Assembly (NCBI GenBank): GCA_022826025.1
Contig: JAJDVR010000115.1
Location: 1 to 33,324, forward strand
DNA: 33,324 nucleotides
DNA from: Gemmatimonadota bacterium
GTDB taxonomy: Bacteria; Gemmatimonadota; Gemmatimonadetes; Longimicrobiales; Gaopeijiaceae
Direction of reading: 5' to 3'
This document shows, in pieces, positions 22,850 to 30,763 of the stretch. Under the pieces are notes generated by a model. It was not told the DNA's origin, did no database searches, and saw only the letters and a list, made by a program, of their open reading frames with translations. Position numbers and translations under genes: made by a program. The number at the start of each line of letters is the position of its first letter. Position 1 is the first letter of the stretch.

Positions 22850-24445
22850 CTAAAGCATGTCCAGGAACTCCCCATGCGTGAGACACTGCCTCCTGAACTG
22901 CAGCAAGTGCGTCTGCAGGCGGCGCACATGCCGCCCGACGGTCGCAAGAGCTCCCTCCAAGGAGTCGAATTCCTGAAGAAAGTCTGCTCGCGCGGTCTCC
23001 GGATTCAAGAGCCCGAGGCCTTGCATCACGTAGAGATGGCTGAGCTCCCCGAAGACCCTCCCCCGGATTTGATCGGACTGCACTCGGTTATGGCCGCAGG
23101 TGCGGTGCCAGGCGGTCTCGATCTTGTCTCTGAGCGAGGCCGGGTAGCTCCGCGCGCGGTAGTTGTCGCGGATGTGTTCCCAGAACGGCGTATCGCCACG
23201 CGAGGTTGCGTAGTGCAGGATGATGAAGTCGCGGATGTCTTCGGTTTCGGCTTCAATGGCCCGATTGTAGGCTTCGATCACCCGGGGGTTATAGCTGAAC
23301 GGACTCCGGAGCACGTCCACGAGCCCAAGGATCTGAGTTAGCGCGATCTGAATCGAGGTGGACTCGAGCGGTTCGATGAACCCGGACGAGAGGCCGACCG
23401 CTACGCAGTTCCCGATCCAGGTATTGCGTAGAGCTCCGGCTTCGAACCGGATGGTGTGACCGGGCACGCCGGACCAGTCCGGGTTGATCATCTCGAGTTC
23501 CCGGCGCGCTTCATCTTCGGAGATGAAGTCGTCCGCGAATACGTAACCCGCCCCGAAGCGCTCCCCGAGCGGGATCTTCCACAGCCATCCGGCGCGCAAA
23601 GCTCTGGCCAGGGTGTAGGGTGGGATCGCGCTGCGTCTCCTGTCTCGACTATCGGAATAGGGAATATTGAAGGCGATGGCTCGATTGACGGGCAGCCAGG
23701 GCGAATAAGAAGTCCATTCCGGGGACATTGTAGATATCAGGAGCCGTCTGAACCCGCTGCAGTCGATAAAGAAATCCCCTTCCACCTTCCGGCCATCCTC
23801 CAGTAGAATACTCCGGATGCGACCGGACTCGGCTTCCTTGTCGACGGAGACCACGTGCCCCCGCACATGGTTCACTCCCTCCTTCAGCGCACGGTCGCGG
23901 AACGTCTCGGAGAACGCGTGCGTGTCCATGTGGTAGGCGTAGGACCCGTACCCGCGATATTGACCGTCGTCTTTCTGGAAGTTCCTCGGCCAGGGCACCT
24001 TGTTGTGGTCGCAGAGGAGAGAATAGGAGGTCGCGAGCTTGTGGAGGGGAATGTTCTTCGCGAGCGCATAGCTGACAAGCCGGTTGTACCCCGGGGAAAC
24101 CCGGAACTCGGGCTTGGCGATGTAGTCGCCTCCATCCTGGAAGGGGTGATAGTAGACGTCGCCATTTCCCATCCAGTTCTCGAAGCGCACCGCCAGCTTC
24201 ACGCTTCCCCGAACCGCCTTGATGAAGGCGACCGGATCGTACCCGATGGTGTTCAGAAAGGCGAAAAAAAACGGGGTGAGGGCTTCTCCGACCCCGACCT
24301 TCGAGACCTTGGGGGACTCCACCAGCACGACATCGAAGCGGGTGCGCGCGAGCAGCACGTTCACGCACATCCAACCGGCGGTACCGCCGCCTGTGACGAC
24401 GACCTTCCGAATTGGCACCCCGTCCCCGCCGGTCCGATTCTGCAT
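22850..24445 (-). CDS. Flavin-dependent tryptophan-halogenase family protein
   Basis: This is a 531-residue protein. The FAD-binding G-G-G-T-A-G-W (19-25) is the family dinucleotide motif. G-V-G-E-A-L-T-P (51-58) follows, and the S-V-K-L-A-V-R-F-E-N-W block (81-91) holds Lys83 at the position of PrnA Lys79, which activates hypohalous acid. The G-W-x-W-x-I-P signature is G-W-L-W-K-I-P (286-292). The catalytic Glu block is E-P-L-E-S-T-S (358-364), with Glu361 at the PrnA Glu346 position and Ser where PrnA has Gly349. All elements for halogenation are therefore present. The substrate is unclear; relatives act on free Trp, Trp in peptides, or phenolics, and need a separate flavin reductase, not seen here. 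Start ATG 24445 has GGGAGG upstream. It is first in an operon with two S9 peptidases. Confidence 0.88.
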   Translation of the reverse strand: MQNRTGGDGVPIRKVVVTGGGTAGWMCVNVLLARTRFDVVLVESPKVSKVGVGEALTPFFFAFLNTIGYDPVAFIKAVRGSVKLAVRFENWMGNGDVYYHPFQDGGDYIAKPEFRVSPGYNRLVSYALAKNIPLHKLATSYSLLCDHNKVPWPRNFQKDDGQYRGYGSYAYHMDTHAFSETFRDRALKEGVNHVRGHVVSVDKEAESGRIRSILLEDGRKVEGDFFIDCSGFRRLLISTMSPEWTSYSPWLPVNRAIAFNIPYSDSRDRRRSAIPPYTLARALRAGWLWKIPLGERFGAGYVFADDFISEDEARRELEMINPDWSGVPGHTIRFEAGALRNTWIGNCVAVGLSSGFIEPLESTSIQIALTQILGLVDVLRSPFSYNPRVIEAYNRAIEAETEDIRDFIILHYATSRGDTPFWEHIRDNYRARSYPASLRDKIETAWHRTCGHNRVQSDQIRGRVFGELSHLYVMQGLGLLNPETARADFLQEFDSLEGALATVGRHVRRLQTHLLQFRRQCLTHGEFLDML

Positions 24446-24517
24446 TGCCCTCCCTGTCTTCGCGCGCCAAGATGTTCTCTCTGGATGCTGGACACCTACA
24501 CCTTAGGGGGTACTCCG

Positions 24518-25825
24518 ATGAAAGCACAATCACTGATGCTGACGACGGCGCTGCTACTAAACTTCGGAACTCTCTCCGGCCAGAGCGCGGACCTGGCGAT
24601 CGTGGGCGGAATGCTTATCGACGGCAACGAAGGAACACCCCTCCAGAACTCCGTCGTGCTGATCTCGGGTGAACGAATCACCGCGGTGGGCCAGGAGGGC
24701 ACCACCCCCATCCCTGCGGGGACGGAGATCATCGACGCCAACGGAAGGACCGTGCTCCCGGGGCTCATTGAAAGCCATGGACATCTGATGATCATCGGCC
24801 ACGGGGAGTATTCAGAGTACTTCCCGCGCTACGAGGACCGGATCCTGGAGATCATGAGGCTGTCGGCGGAGCAGCTCATCTACGCGGGAGTGACGACGGT
24901 TCGGGACGTGGGAGCTCCGCTGGAGCCGAGCGTCCAGGTCCGGGAAGAGATCAACTCAGGTGAGATCGTGGGCCCCAGAGTGTACGCGAGCGGGCCCTTC
25001 ATCGTGCGCGACTTCGGCGAGTACGACGAGTACTTCCAGGTCAAGGTCAACAGCGTCGAGGAAGCCCGGCAAGCTGCGATCGACATCATCGAGGGAGGCG
25101 CGGACCTGCTGAAACCCTGGGGCATCATCTATCCGGAGGATCTGAAGGTCATCGTAGAAGAGGCGCACAGGCGCGGGAAGACTGTCGCCACACACGGCGG
25201 AGCGGTGGATCGCATCCGGGCCGACGTAGAGGCGGGCGTCAACTCCATCGAGCATTTTCCGGGAGGTTCCAAGAACTACATCGAAGAGGAATCGATCCGG
25301 TTGATCGTCGATAGCGGGACCTGGATCGTGCCGACCTGGAACGGGGGACCCATATACTACTGGACACTTCAGTTCCCCGAGCGTCTGGACAACCCCCTGC
25401 TGAAGGAGTTTCTGCCCGAAGACCTCTACGCGGATGTCCGGGGCTCGCTGGACCACTTCCAGCGACTGGGATATTTTCGCGGAGGCAAGGGGAATCCCAC
25501 CCCCTACCGGGACAAGCTCATGCAACTGTACAATGCTGGAGCCAACATCGCTCTCGGCACGGATTCCGGCACTCCCATGAACTTCCACTACGAAGCGATG
25601 TGGCAGCAGATGAAGCTGTGGGTGAATTATGGAATGGATCCCATGCATGTGCTCACCGCCGCCACCCGCAATGGGGCCGAGCTGCTTGAGATCGACGAAG
25701 AGCTCGGCACAGTAGAGCCCGGAAAACTCGCGGACATCATTGTGGTCGACGGAAACCCGCTGATGGACATGATGGCATTGCGCAACCCGGTGCGTGTCAT
25801 CAAGGGGGGAAGGGTTCTGAAATAG
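24518..25825 (+). CDS. Secreted prolidase-like metal-dependent amidohydrolase
   Basis: This is a 435-residue protein starting at ATG 24518, with AGGGGG seven bases upstream. The signal peptide spans about residues 1-21 (cleavage near S-G|Q-S), so it is exported. The amidohydrolase metal site is visible: E-S-H-G-H-L (His87, His89), a Lys in L-L-K-P-W-G (Lys199, candidate carboxylated bridging Lys), T-H-G-G (His226), E-H-F-P-G-G (His246) and L-G-T-D-S-G-T (Asp349). The N-terminal beta-sandwich D-L-A-I-V-G-G-M-L-I-D-G and the C-terminal L-G-T-V-E-P-G-K-L-A-D-I-I-V-V-D-G-N-P-L are family hallmarks. Members with this arrangement include Xaa-Pro and Xaa-Arg dipeptidases. It is divergent from the halogenase with a 72-base gap that probably holds both promoters. 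Confidence 0.88.
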   Translation: MKAQSLMLTTALLLNFGTLSGQSADLAIVGGMLIDGNEGTPLQNSVVLISGERITAVGQEGTTPIPAGTEIIDANGRTVLPGLIESHGHLMIIGHGEYSEYFPRYEDRILEIMRLSAEQLIYAGVTTVRDVGAPLEPSVQVREEINSGEIVGPRVYASGPFIVRDFGEYDEYFQVKVNSVEEARQAAIDIIEGGADLLKPWGIIYPEDLKVIVEEAHRRGKTVATHGGAVDRIRADVEAGVNSIEHFPGGSKNYIEEESIRLIVDSGTWIVPTWNGGPIYYWTLQFPERLDNPLLKEFLPEDLYADVRGSLDHFQRLGYFRGGKGNPTPYRDKLMQLYNAGANIALGTDSGTPMNFHYEAMWQQMKLWVNYGMDPMHVLTAATRNGAELLEIDEELGTVEPGKLADIIVVDGNPLMDMMALRNPVRVIKGGRVLK

Positions 25826-25879
25826 ACCAGCTTTCAGGGCCGGCCGCTCACGGGCTTCGGGGCCGTTGCGCGTTTGCGC

Positions 25880-26485
25880 TCACCGCCCCCAGGGCGGTGG
25901 CGGAGCGGGAACGGTTCTCGCAAGGTCGAACTCGATACGGTAGCGGCGATCGGTTCCTGTTCGGTGGAAGGCGTAGACGAAGCGGTCTCCCGACGCGAAT
26001 TCCATGGTCCACACGTTGGTACCATCAGGATGTTCGAGTTCTCCGGCCGGTCGGTCGGCTGGAAACGCCTGAGACCGAGTTGTACCGGGTACCACGGTCT
26101 CGCCTCCGTAGCCGGAGTTGCTTTCTGGTGTACCGTCTTCGTGCCGGTGGTCGTGCGCCAGGGCCAGGGAGGAGCCGGAGCGCGTGAGCACCCATGTGCG
26201 TGAGCGGTTGTCGTCCACATGGAAGGGGATGCGAATCTCGGTCTCTGCGCATTCCATGACGTGCATCACCAGATGTCTGCCCGCGACGACTGTGTCTCCT
26301 TCCGGGGCCAGGGTTGCCCGCCCTGCGTAGGATGATCCGCAGTGTGCCGCCAATTCCTGCCAGAAACCGGCTTGAGTGGTCTGGGCGGTGGTTTCCATGG
26401 ACGTGTCGCCAGCGCAGCCAACCAGTCCCGGCATGATGAGAAATACCAGGGGGGCCAACTGGCGTCCGCATCGAATCCGACTCAT
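25880..26485 (-). CDS. Conserved lipoprotein of unknown function
   Basis: This is a 201-residue protein. ATG 26485 is fixed by an AGGAGGTAA six bases upstream. A signal peptide ends in a lipobox, L-V-G-C (21-24). The mature part has recognisable motifs: F-W-Q-E-L-A-A-H-C-G-x-x-Y-A-G (41-55), M-H-V-M-E-C (74-79), I-P-F-H-V-D-D-N-R-S-R-T-W-V-L (86-100), H-D-H-R-H-E-D-G (111-118), A-F-P-A-D (140-144) and N-V-W-T-M-E-F. I recall the same motif string in secreted hypothetical proteins of Bacteroidota and relatives, but I know no function. The acidic/His-rich motifs could bind a metal or ligand. The gene is convergent with the amidohydrolase (54-base gap) and divergent from mtaB (325-base gap), so it is probably transcribed alone. 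Confidence 0.75.
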   Translation of the reverse strand: MSRIRCGRQLAPLVFLIMPGLVGCAGDTSMETTAQTTQAGFWQELAAHCGSSYAGRATLAPEGDTVVAGRHLVMHVMECAETEIRIPFHVDDNRSRTWVLTRSGSSLALAHDHRHEDGTPESNSGYGGETVVPGTTRSQAFPADRPAGELEHPDGTNVWTMEFASGDRFVYAFHRTGTDRRYRIEFDLARTVPAPPPPWGR

Positions 26486-26810
26486 CGCGTTACCTCCTGC
26501 CGAGACCGCCACCACCATACGGACCAATACCGGACGGGTCACGCTGCATCCTTTCCGCGGGCCGGTATTCCCGTCAAACGATGCTCTTGCCGCAAGGCGT
26601 CTCGTGCCGTCATTCTGTTCACGCGTCCAGGACCTTGCCCCCATGACGTTCGGACGAAGCACGCATGGGGTGACACGGGCCGGCACTGACCGAATCTCCG
26701 AAGCCGAACTCATGGCACGAGGTCGTCCTCATAGTAACGTACACGCGACGCACACCGCGGGCCATCGCGGGCGAACCCGCCCCGGCGACCTGCTCCAGCC
26801 CGGCAGTTCG
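26486..26810. other. 325-base divergent intergenic region before mtaB
   Basis: No gene, RNA or clear promoter consensus was recognised. Both flanking frames stay open into it (the lipoprotein frame to 26713 and the mtaB frame back to 26376), but the translations look low-complexity and non-domain-like. Composition changes from about 60% GC on the left to above 70% on the right, so the border of the lower-GC block lies here. Confidence 0.5.
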
Positions 26811-28115
26811 ATGATCCGGCTTCCGGTCCGGCCGGAGGGCGGCGGCCGCAGCGAGCCGGCGAAGCCCGCCGTCTGGTTCCACACCTTCGGGTGCCGGGCC
26901 AACCAGTACGACACCGAGCGCATGCGCCAGCAGCTTGAGCTCGGGGGTGCCCGCACCGTCGTCCGGCCCGGCGAGGCGGATGCGCTGGTGGTCAACACCT
27001 GCACTGTCACCAACCGGGCGGATGCGGAGGCGCGCCGTCTGGTGCGCCGGCTGAGGCGGGAGAACCCCGGCGCGCGCATCCTGGTGGCGGGCTGTTCGGC
27101 CGCTCTGCGCGAGGACGACTACCGGAGTATGCCGGAGGTGGACGGGGTGGTGCCGGGACAGGACGCGCGCGCGCTGGCGAGCCACCTGGCGACGCTGGAT
27201 CCGGCCTTCGGTCCGCCGTCGGCCGGGGAGGGGCCCTTGCTGCAAAACGCCAGAGGCACGCGCGCGTGGCTCAAAGTGCAGGACGGGTGCGATCGCAAGT
27301 GCTCCTTCTGCGCGACGCGGCTGGCACGCGGCGCTTCCGTCTCGCGCCTGCCCGGCGACGTGGTGAAGGAAGCGCGGACGCTGGCGCGCGTCCACCCCGA
27401 ACTGGTGATCACCGGCATCCACATCGGGCACTACGGCAGAGACCTGGAGCCGCGCACCACGCTGGCGGAGCTCTGCGCGCTGCTGCTGGAAGCCGTGCCG
27501 GTCCGCCTCCGGCTCTCGTCCATCGAGGCGACCGAGATCGACGACACCCTGCTGGCGTTGCTCGCCGATTCGGGGGGGCGCCTGGCCCCTCATCTCCATG
27601 TTCCCCTGCAGAGCGGTTCGGACAAGGTGTTGAGGCTCATGCGGCGCTGGCACACGCGCGCGGCGTACCGCCGGCGGGTCCTCGAGATCGCCGAACGGAT
27701 GGGACCGATTGGCCTCGGCGCCGATATCATCGTCGGCTTCCCCGGCGAGGGCGAGGAGGAGTTCGAGGAGACCCGCGCGCTGGTCGAAGAGCTTCCGTAC
27801 ACCTACCTGCACGTCTTCCCGTTCTCCGTCCGGCCGGGCACCGCGGCCGCCGAGCTCCCGGATCGGGTCCCGGGCGATGTCGCTGCGGGGCGCTCACGAC
27901 TGCTTCGGGAGATGGCGCTGGACAAGAAGGAGCGGTACCTGCGCGGCCGGGCCGGAACCGTCGCGGACATCGTGGTGGAAGGCTCGAGGGAGCGGATTGC
28001 GGGCGTCACCGGTGACTACCTGCGCACCCGGATCGACGGGCACGCGAGCCCCGGCGATCGCTTCCGTTCCGTCCTTGAACTTCGCGACGGGGAGCTGGTC
28101 GCCGCAGTGACCTGA
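26811..28115 (+). CDS. mtaB: tRNA (N6-L-threonylcarbamoyladenosine(37)-C2)-methylthiotransferase
   Basis: This is a 434-residue protein. The enzyme is a radical-SAM methylthiotransferase that converts t6A37 to ms2t6A in ANN-decoding tRNAs. The N-terminal methylthiotransferase domain has F-H-T-F-G-C-R-A-N-Q-Y-D-T-E (Cys28), N-T-C-T-V-T (Cys64) and A-G-C-S-A (Cys95), ligands of the auxiliary 4Fe-4S cluster. The radical-SAM cluster motif is C-D-R-K-C-S-F-C (160, 164, 167). Later elements are H-L-H-V-P-L-Q-S-G-S-D-K-V-L and D-I-I-V-G-F-P-G-E. A C-terminal TRAM-like region completes the layout. The R-A-N-Q-Y-D/E-T-E form and length point to the MtaB group rather than MiaB or RimO. ATG 26811 gives the usual distance to the first Cys; an in-frame ATG at 26712 exists. 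It is a housekeeping gene. Confidence 0.9.
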   Translation: MIRLPVRPEGGGRSEPAKPAVWFHTFGCRANQYDTERMRQQLELGGARTVVRPGEADALVVNTCTVTNRADAEARRLVRRLRRENPGARILVAGCSAALREDDYRSMPEVDGVVPGQDARALASHLATLDPAFGPPSAGEGPLLQNARGTRAWLKVQDGCDRKCSFCATRLARGASVSRLPGDVVKEARTLARVHPELVITGIHIGHYGRDLEPRTTLAELCALLLEAVPVRLRLSSIEATEIDDTLLALLADSGGRLAPHLHVPLQSGSDKVLRLMRRWHTRAAYRRRVLEIAERMGPIGLGADIIVGFPGEGEEEFEETRALVEELPYTYLHVFPFSVRPGTAAAELPDRVPGDVAAGRSRLLREMALDKKERYLRGRAGTVADIVVEGSRERIAGVTGDYLRTRIDGHASPGDRFRSVLELRDGELVAAVT

Positions 28116-28133
28116 GCCTCGGGCGCCCTCTCC

Positions 28134-28152
28134 TCCGGCGAATGCCGCCGGA
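28134..28152 (+). terminator. Possible terminator hairpin after mtaB
   Basis: A perfect 7-base stem TCCGGCG (28134-28140) and CGCCGGA (28146-28152) with loop AATGC starts 19 bases after the mtaB stop. No T-run follows, so it may be a transcript-end hairpin rather than a strong intrinsic terminator. Confidence 0.35.
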
Positions 28153-28297
28153 CCTGTCCGTGCTCCGCCCCGGCCCGCCGAATCCGCCTCGCCGCTGCTC
28201 GAGCGAGGCAACCCTTTCGAGCCCGGGCATCATCTCCTCAATCGGGAGCGCGCTGGATCCGTCGGGAGCGCGTTGGGGCCGAAGACGAGGAGGGGGG

Positions 28298-30751
28298 ATG
28301 AGGTTTGGGAACGTGTTTCCGGCGGGTCCGCCGGACATTGGGCCGGTTGGCCGGGCGCTGGTCCTGATCGCTGCAGGTCTTGGGTGGGGCGCCGGTCCGG
28401 CCGCGGCTCAGGTCGACCTGGTGGGCACGGTACGTGATTCGGTCAGCAACGAAGTGCTGCCCAACGTCCTGGTGTCCGTGGACGACCACGCGTTCCGGGC
28501 ATTCACCAACGAGTTCGGCCGATTCGTACTGATCGGCCTGCCCCCCGCGTCCGACCGCGTCCTGCGGGTGGAACACCTGGGCTACGAGACCCGGGAGATC
28601 GCGCTCGACGGCGATGCCGCCCGCGAACTCCCGGTGTTGCTCGTGCCGCGCGCCATCGAGATGGACGGCGTGACCGTGACCGCCACCACCGCGACCGATA
28701 TCGTCGCGCAGGGGGAGGCGGCCGGACAGATCGCGCTCTCGCCCCAGCGGCTGGGGACGCTGCCCTCGCTGGGGGAAACCGACGTCTTCCGAGCGCTGCA
28801 GCTTCTTCCCGGCGTGAGCGGCACCAACGACGCCACCTCCGGTCTCTTCGTGCGCGGCGGCACGCCCGACGAGAACCTCGTGCTGCTGGACGGGATGACG
28901 GTCTACCACGTGGACCACTTCTTCGGGGTGTTCAGCGCATTCAACCCGGATGCCGTGCAGGATGTTCGCCTCTTCAAGGGCGGCTTCCCCGCGCAGTACG
29001 GCGGGCGAACCTCCAGCGTCGTCGAGATGGTCGGCAAGTCGGGCAACCCGGAAGAGTTCCGGATGTCGGGCGGGCTGAACCTGCTGAGCGCACGGGCGGT
29101 AACCGAGGTTCCGCTGGGCGGAAAGGGGTCGTGGCTGGTCTCCGCGCGCCGGTCGTACACCGATCTCATGCGCACCGGCCTGTACAACGACATCTTCGGA
29201 ACCCTGGAGGGAGCCGACGACGCGGATGCCGGAGCGCCGGGGCCGGGTGGAGGGTTCGCGGGGGGCGGTTTCGGCCGCTTCGGCAATTTCCAGCAGCAGA
29301 CCTTCGAGCCCGACTTCTACTTCTACGACCTCAACTCGAAGCTGACCTTCCTGCCCACCTCCGAGGATGTCCTCACGCTCTCCGTCTACGGCGGGGAGGA
29401 CCGGCTGGACAAGTCGACCCCGGGACAGGAGATCACGACCCCCGCGGGCGACACCCGCCTGACGTCGGACCGGGCGGACCTCTCCAACTGGGGCAACCGC
29501 GGCGTCAGCGGACGGTGGGCCCGGCAGTGGGGCAGCCGGCTGGCGACAGATGCTCTGGTGGCCTACTCGCAGTATTTCTCCGAGGCGACCCTCGACGTGG
29601 CCTCGTCGCAGTTCGCGCGCGGGTTCGACGAAGACAACCGCGTGAAGGATCTGACGGCCCGCCTGGACAACACCTGGCGGCCCTTCCCGTCCTCCGAGAT
29701 CGGGTTCGGGGCTCAGTTTACGCGCAGCGACGTGTCCTACGCCCTGACCCGGCTGCGGGGCGACTCGGCCCAGACCCTGAACCTGGACGGCGAGAGCAAT
29801 CTGACCGCCGGATACCTCCAGCATTCCTGGACTCCCTCTGCGCGCGTGGATCTGACGGCGGGGCTTCGCATGACCAACTACGACGGGACCGGGCAGACGT
29901 ACTGGGAGCCGCGCGCGTCGGCCCGCTACTCCCTCACCGATCAACTCTCACTGACCGGAGCCTGGGGCCGCTACAACCAGTTCGTGAAGCGGGTCGAGAA
30001 CGAGGACATCCTGGAGGGAAGCCGCGACTTCTGGATCCTCGCCGGAGACAACATCGCGCCGTCGTCCGCCGAACACTGGATCGCGGGCATCGGCTACGAG
30101 ACCGACGACTACCTGTTCGACATCGAGGCCTACGTCCGCGACCTGGGAGGCGTCGCCCAATTCTCCACCCGTTCCCGGCGGGCACCCGGTCAGCGGCTGG
30201 CCGAACTCTTCTTCGAGGGCACCGGGACGGCCCGCGGCATCGAGCTGCTGGCGCAGAAGAAGCGCGGCGACCTGACGGGCTGGATCGGCTATACGCTCGC
30301 GAACGTCGAACACGAGCTCGACGGGTTCAACGACGGGCTCTCATTCCCGGCGAGCCATGACCAGCGCCACGAGGTCAAGGCTGTCGGCAGCTACCAGCTG
30401 GGCCGCTGGACGCTGACCGGCGGATGGGTCTACGGATCAGGCAGGCCGTACACGGTGCCCGAAGCCCAGTACCCGATCACGCTGCTGGACGGGCGCACGC
30501 TCAGCTACATCCACGTCGGCGCGAAGAACGGGGAGCGCCTGCCCGCCTATCACCGCCTCGATCTGGCGGCGAGCCGCCGCTTCGAAGCGGGGGAGTTCTA
30601 CTACGAACTGAACCTCTCGCTCTTCAACGTATACGGACGCAACAACGTGTGGTATCGCCAGTTCGACCTGACGGACCTGCCCATGCTGGTCACGGACGTC
30701 ACAACGCTCGGCTTCACGCCCAGCATCGGGCTTCGCGCGGGCCTGCGGTAG
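28298..30751 (+). CDS. TonB-dependent receptor with carboxypeptidase-regulatory-like N-domain
   Basis: This is an 817-residue protein. ATG 28298 is preceded by GAGGAGG at about five bases. The signal peptide has a hydrophobic core and cleavage A-A-A|Q-V (37/38). A CarboxypepD_reg-like beta-sandwich covers about 39-120 (G-T-V-R-D-S-V-S-N-E-V-L-P-N-V-L-V, F-G-R-F-V-L, L-G-Y-E-T-R). The plug follows, with A-L-Q-L-L-P-G-V-S-G-T-N-D, F-V-R-G-G-T-P-D-E-N-L-V-L-L-D-G-M-T-V-Y and F-P-A-Q-Y-G-G-R-T-S-S-V-V-E. The rest is the 22-strand barrel, ending L-R-A-G-L-R. A Gly/Phe-rich, Gln-containing loop lies near 29230-29300. The substrate is unknown. A DUF4249-type lipoprotein gene follows after 12 bases, the standard partner in Bacteroidota-like genomes. 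Confidence 0.92.
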   Translation: MRFGNVFPAGPPDIGPVGRALVLIAAGLGWGAGPAAAQVDLVGTVRDSVSNEVLPNVLVSVDDHAFRAFTNEFGRFVLIGLPPASDRVLRVEHLGYETREIALDGDAARELPVLLVPRAIEMDGVTVTATTATDIVAQGEAAGQIALSPQRLGTLPSLGETDVFRALQLLPGVSGTNDATSGLFVRGGTPDENLVLLDGMTVYHVDHFFGVFSAFNPDAVQDVRLFKGGFPAQYGGRTSSVVEMVGKSGNPEEFRMSGGLNLLSARAVTEVPLGGKGSWLVSARRSYTDLMRTGLYNDIFGTLEGADDADAGAPGPGGGFAGGGFGRFGNFQQQTFEPDFYFYDLNSKLTFLPTSEDVLTLSVYGGEDRLDKSTPGQEITTPAGDTRLTSDRADLSNWGNRGVSGRWARQWGSRLATDALVAYSQYFSEATLDVASSQFARGFDEDNRVKDLTARLDNTWRPFPSSEIGFGAQFTRSDVSYALTRLRGDSAQTLNLDGESNLTAGYLQHSWTPSARVDLTAGLRMTNYDGTGQTYWEPRASARYSLTDQLSLTGAWGRYNQFVKRVENEDILEGSRDFWILAGDNIAPSSAEHWIAGIGYETDDYLFDIEAYVRDLGGVAQFSTRSRRAPGQRLAELFFEGTGTARGIELLAQKKRGDLTGWIGYTLANVEHELDGFNDGLSFPASHDQRHEVKAVGSYQLGRWTLTGGWVYGSGRPYTVPEAQYPITLLDGRTLSYIHVGAKNGERLPAYHRLDLAASRRFEAGEFYYELNLSLFNVYGRNNVWYRQFDLTDLPMLVTDVTTLGFTPSIGLRAGLR

Positions 30752-30763
30752 AGGAGAACCGTC

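Noticed and set aside
24446-24517. Possible small precursor peptide gene next to the halogenase
   Set aside because: The 72-base gap holds no start, ribosome-binding site and stop in a sensible arrangement on either strand.
25840-25868. CGGCC/GGCCG inverted repeat between the amidohydrolase and the lipoprotein
   Set aside because: The stem is only five bases with a long loop and no T-run; it is expected by chance in GC-rich DNA.
12600-26750. tRNA or attachment-site repeats at the edges of the lower-GC block
   Set aside because: No tRNA-like fold, integrase gene or matching direct repeat was recognised at either border by eye.
28238-29944. 568-codon minus-strand frame opposite the TonB receptor
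   Set aside because: It is a shadow frame of the receptor; no recognisable protein features.
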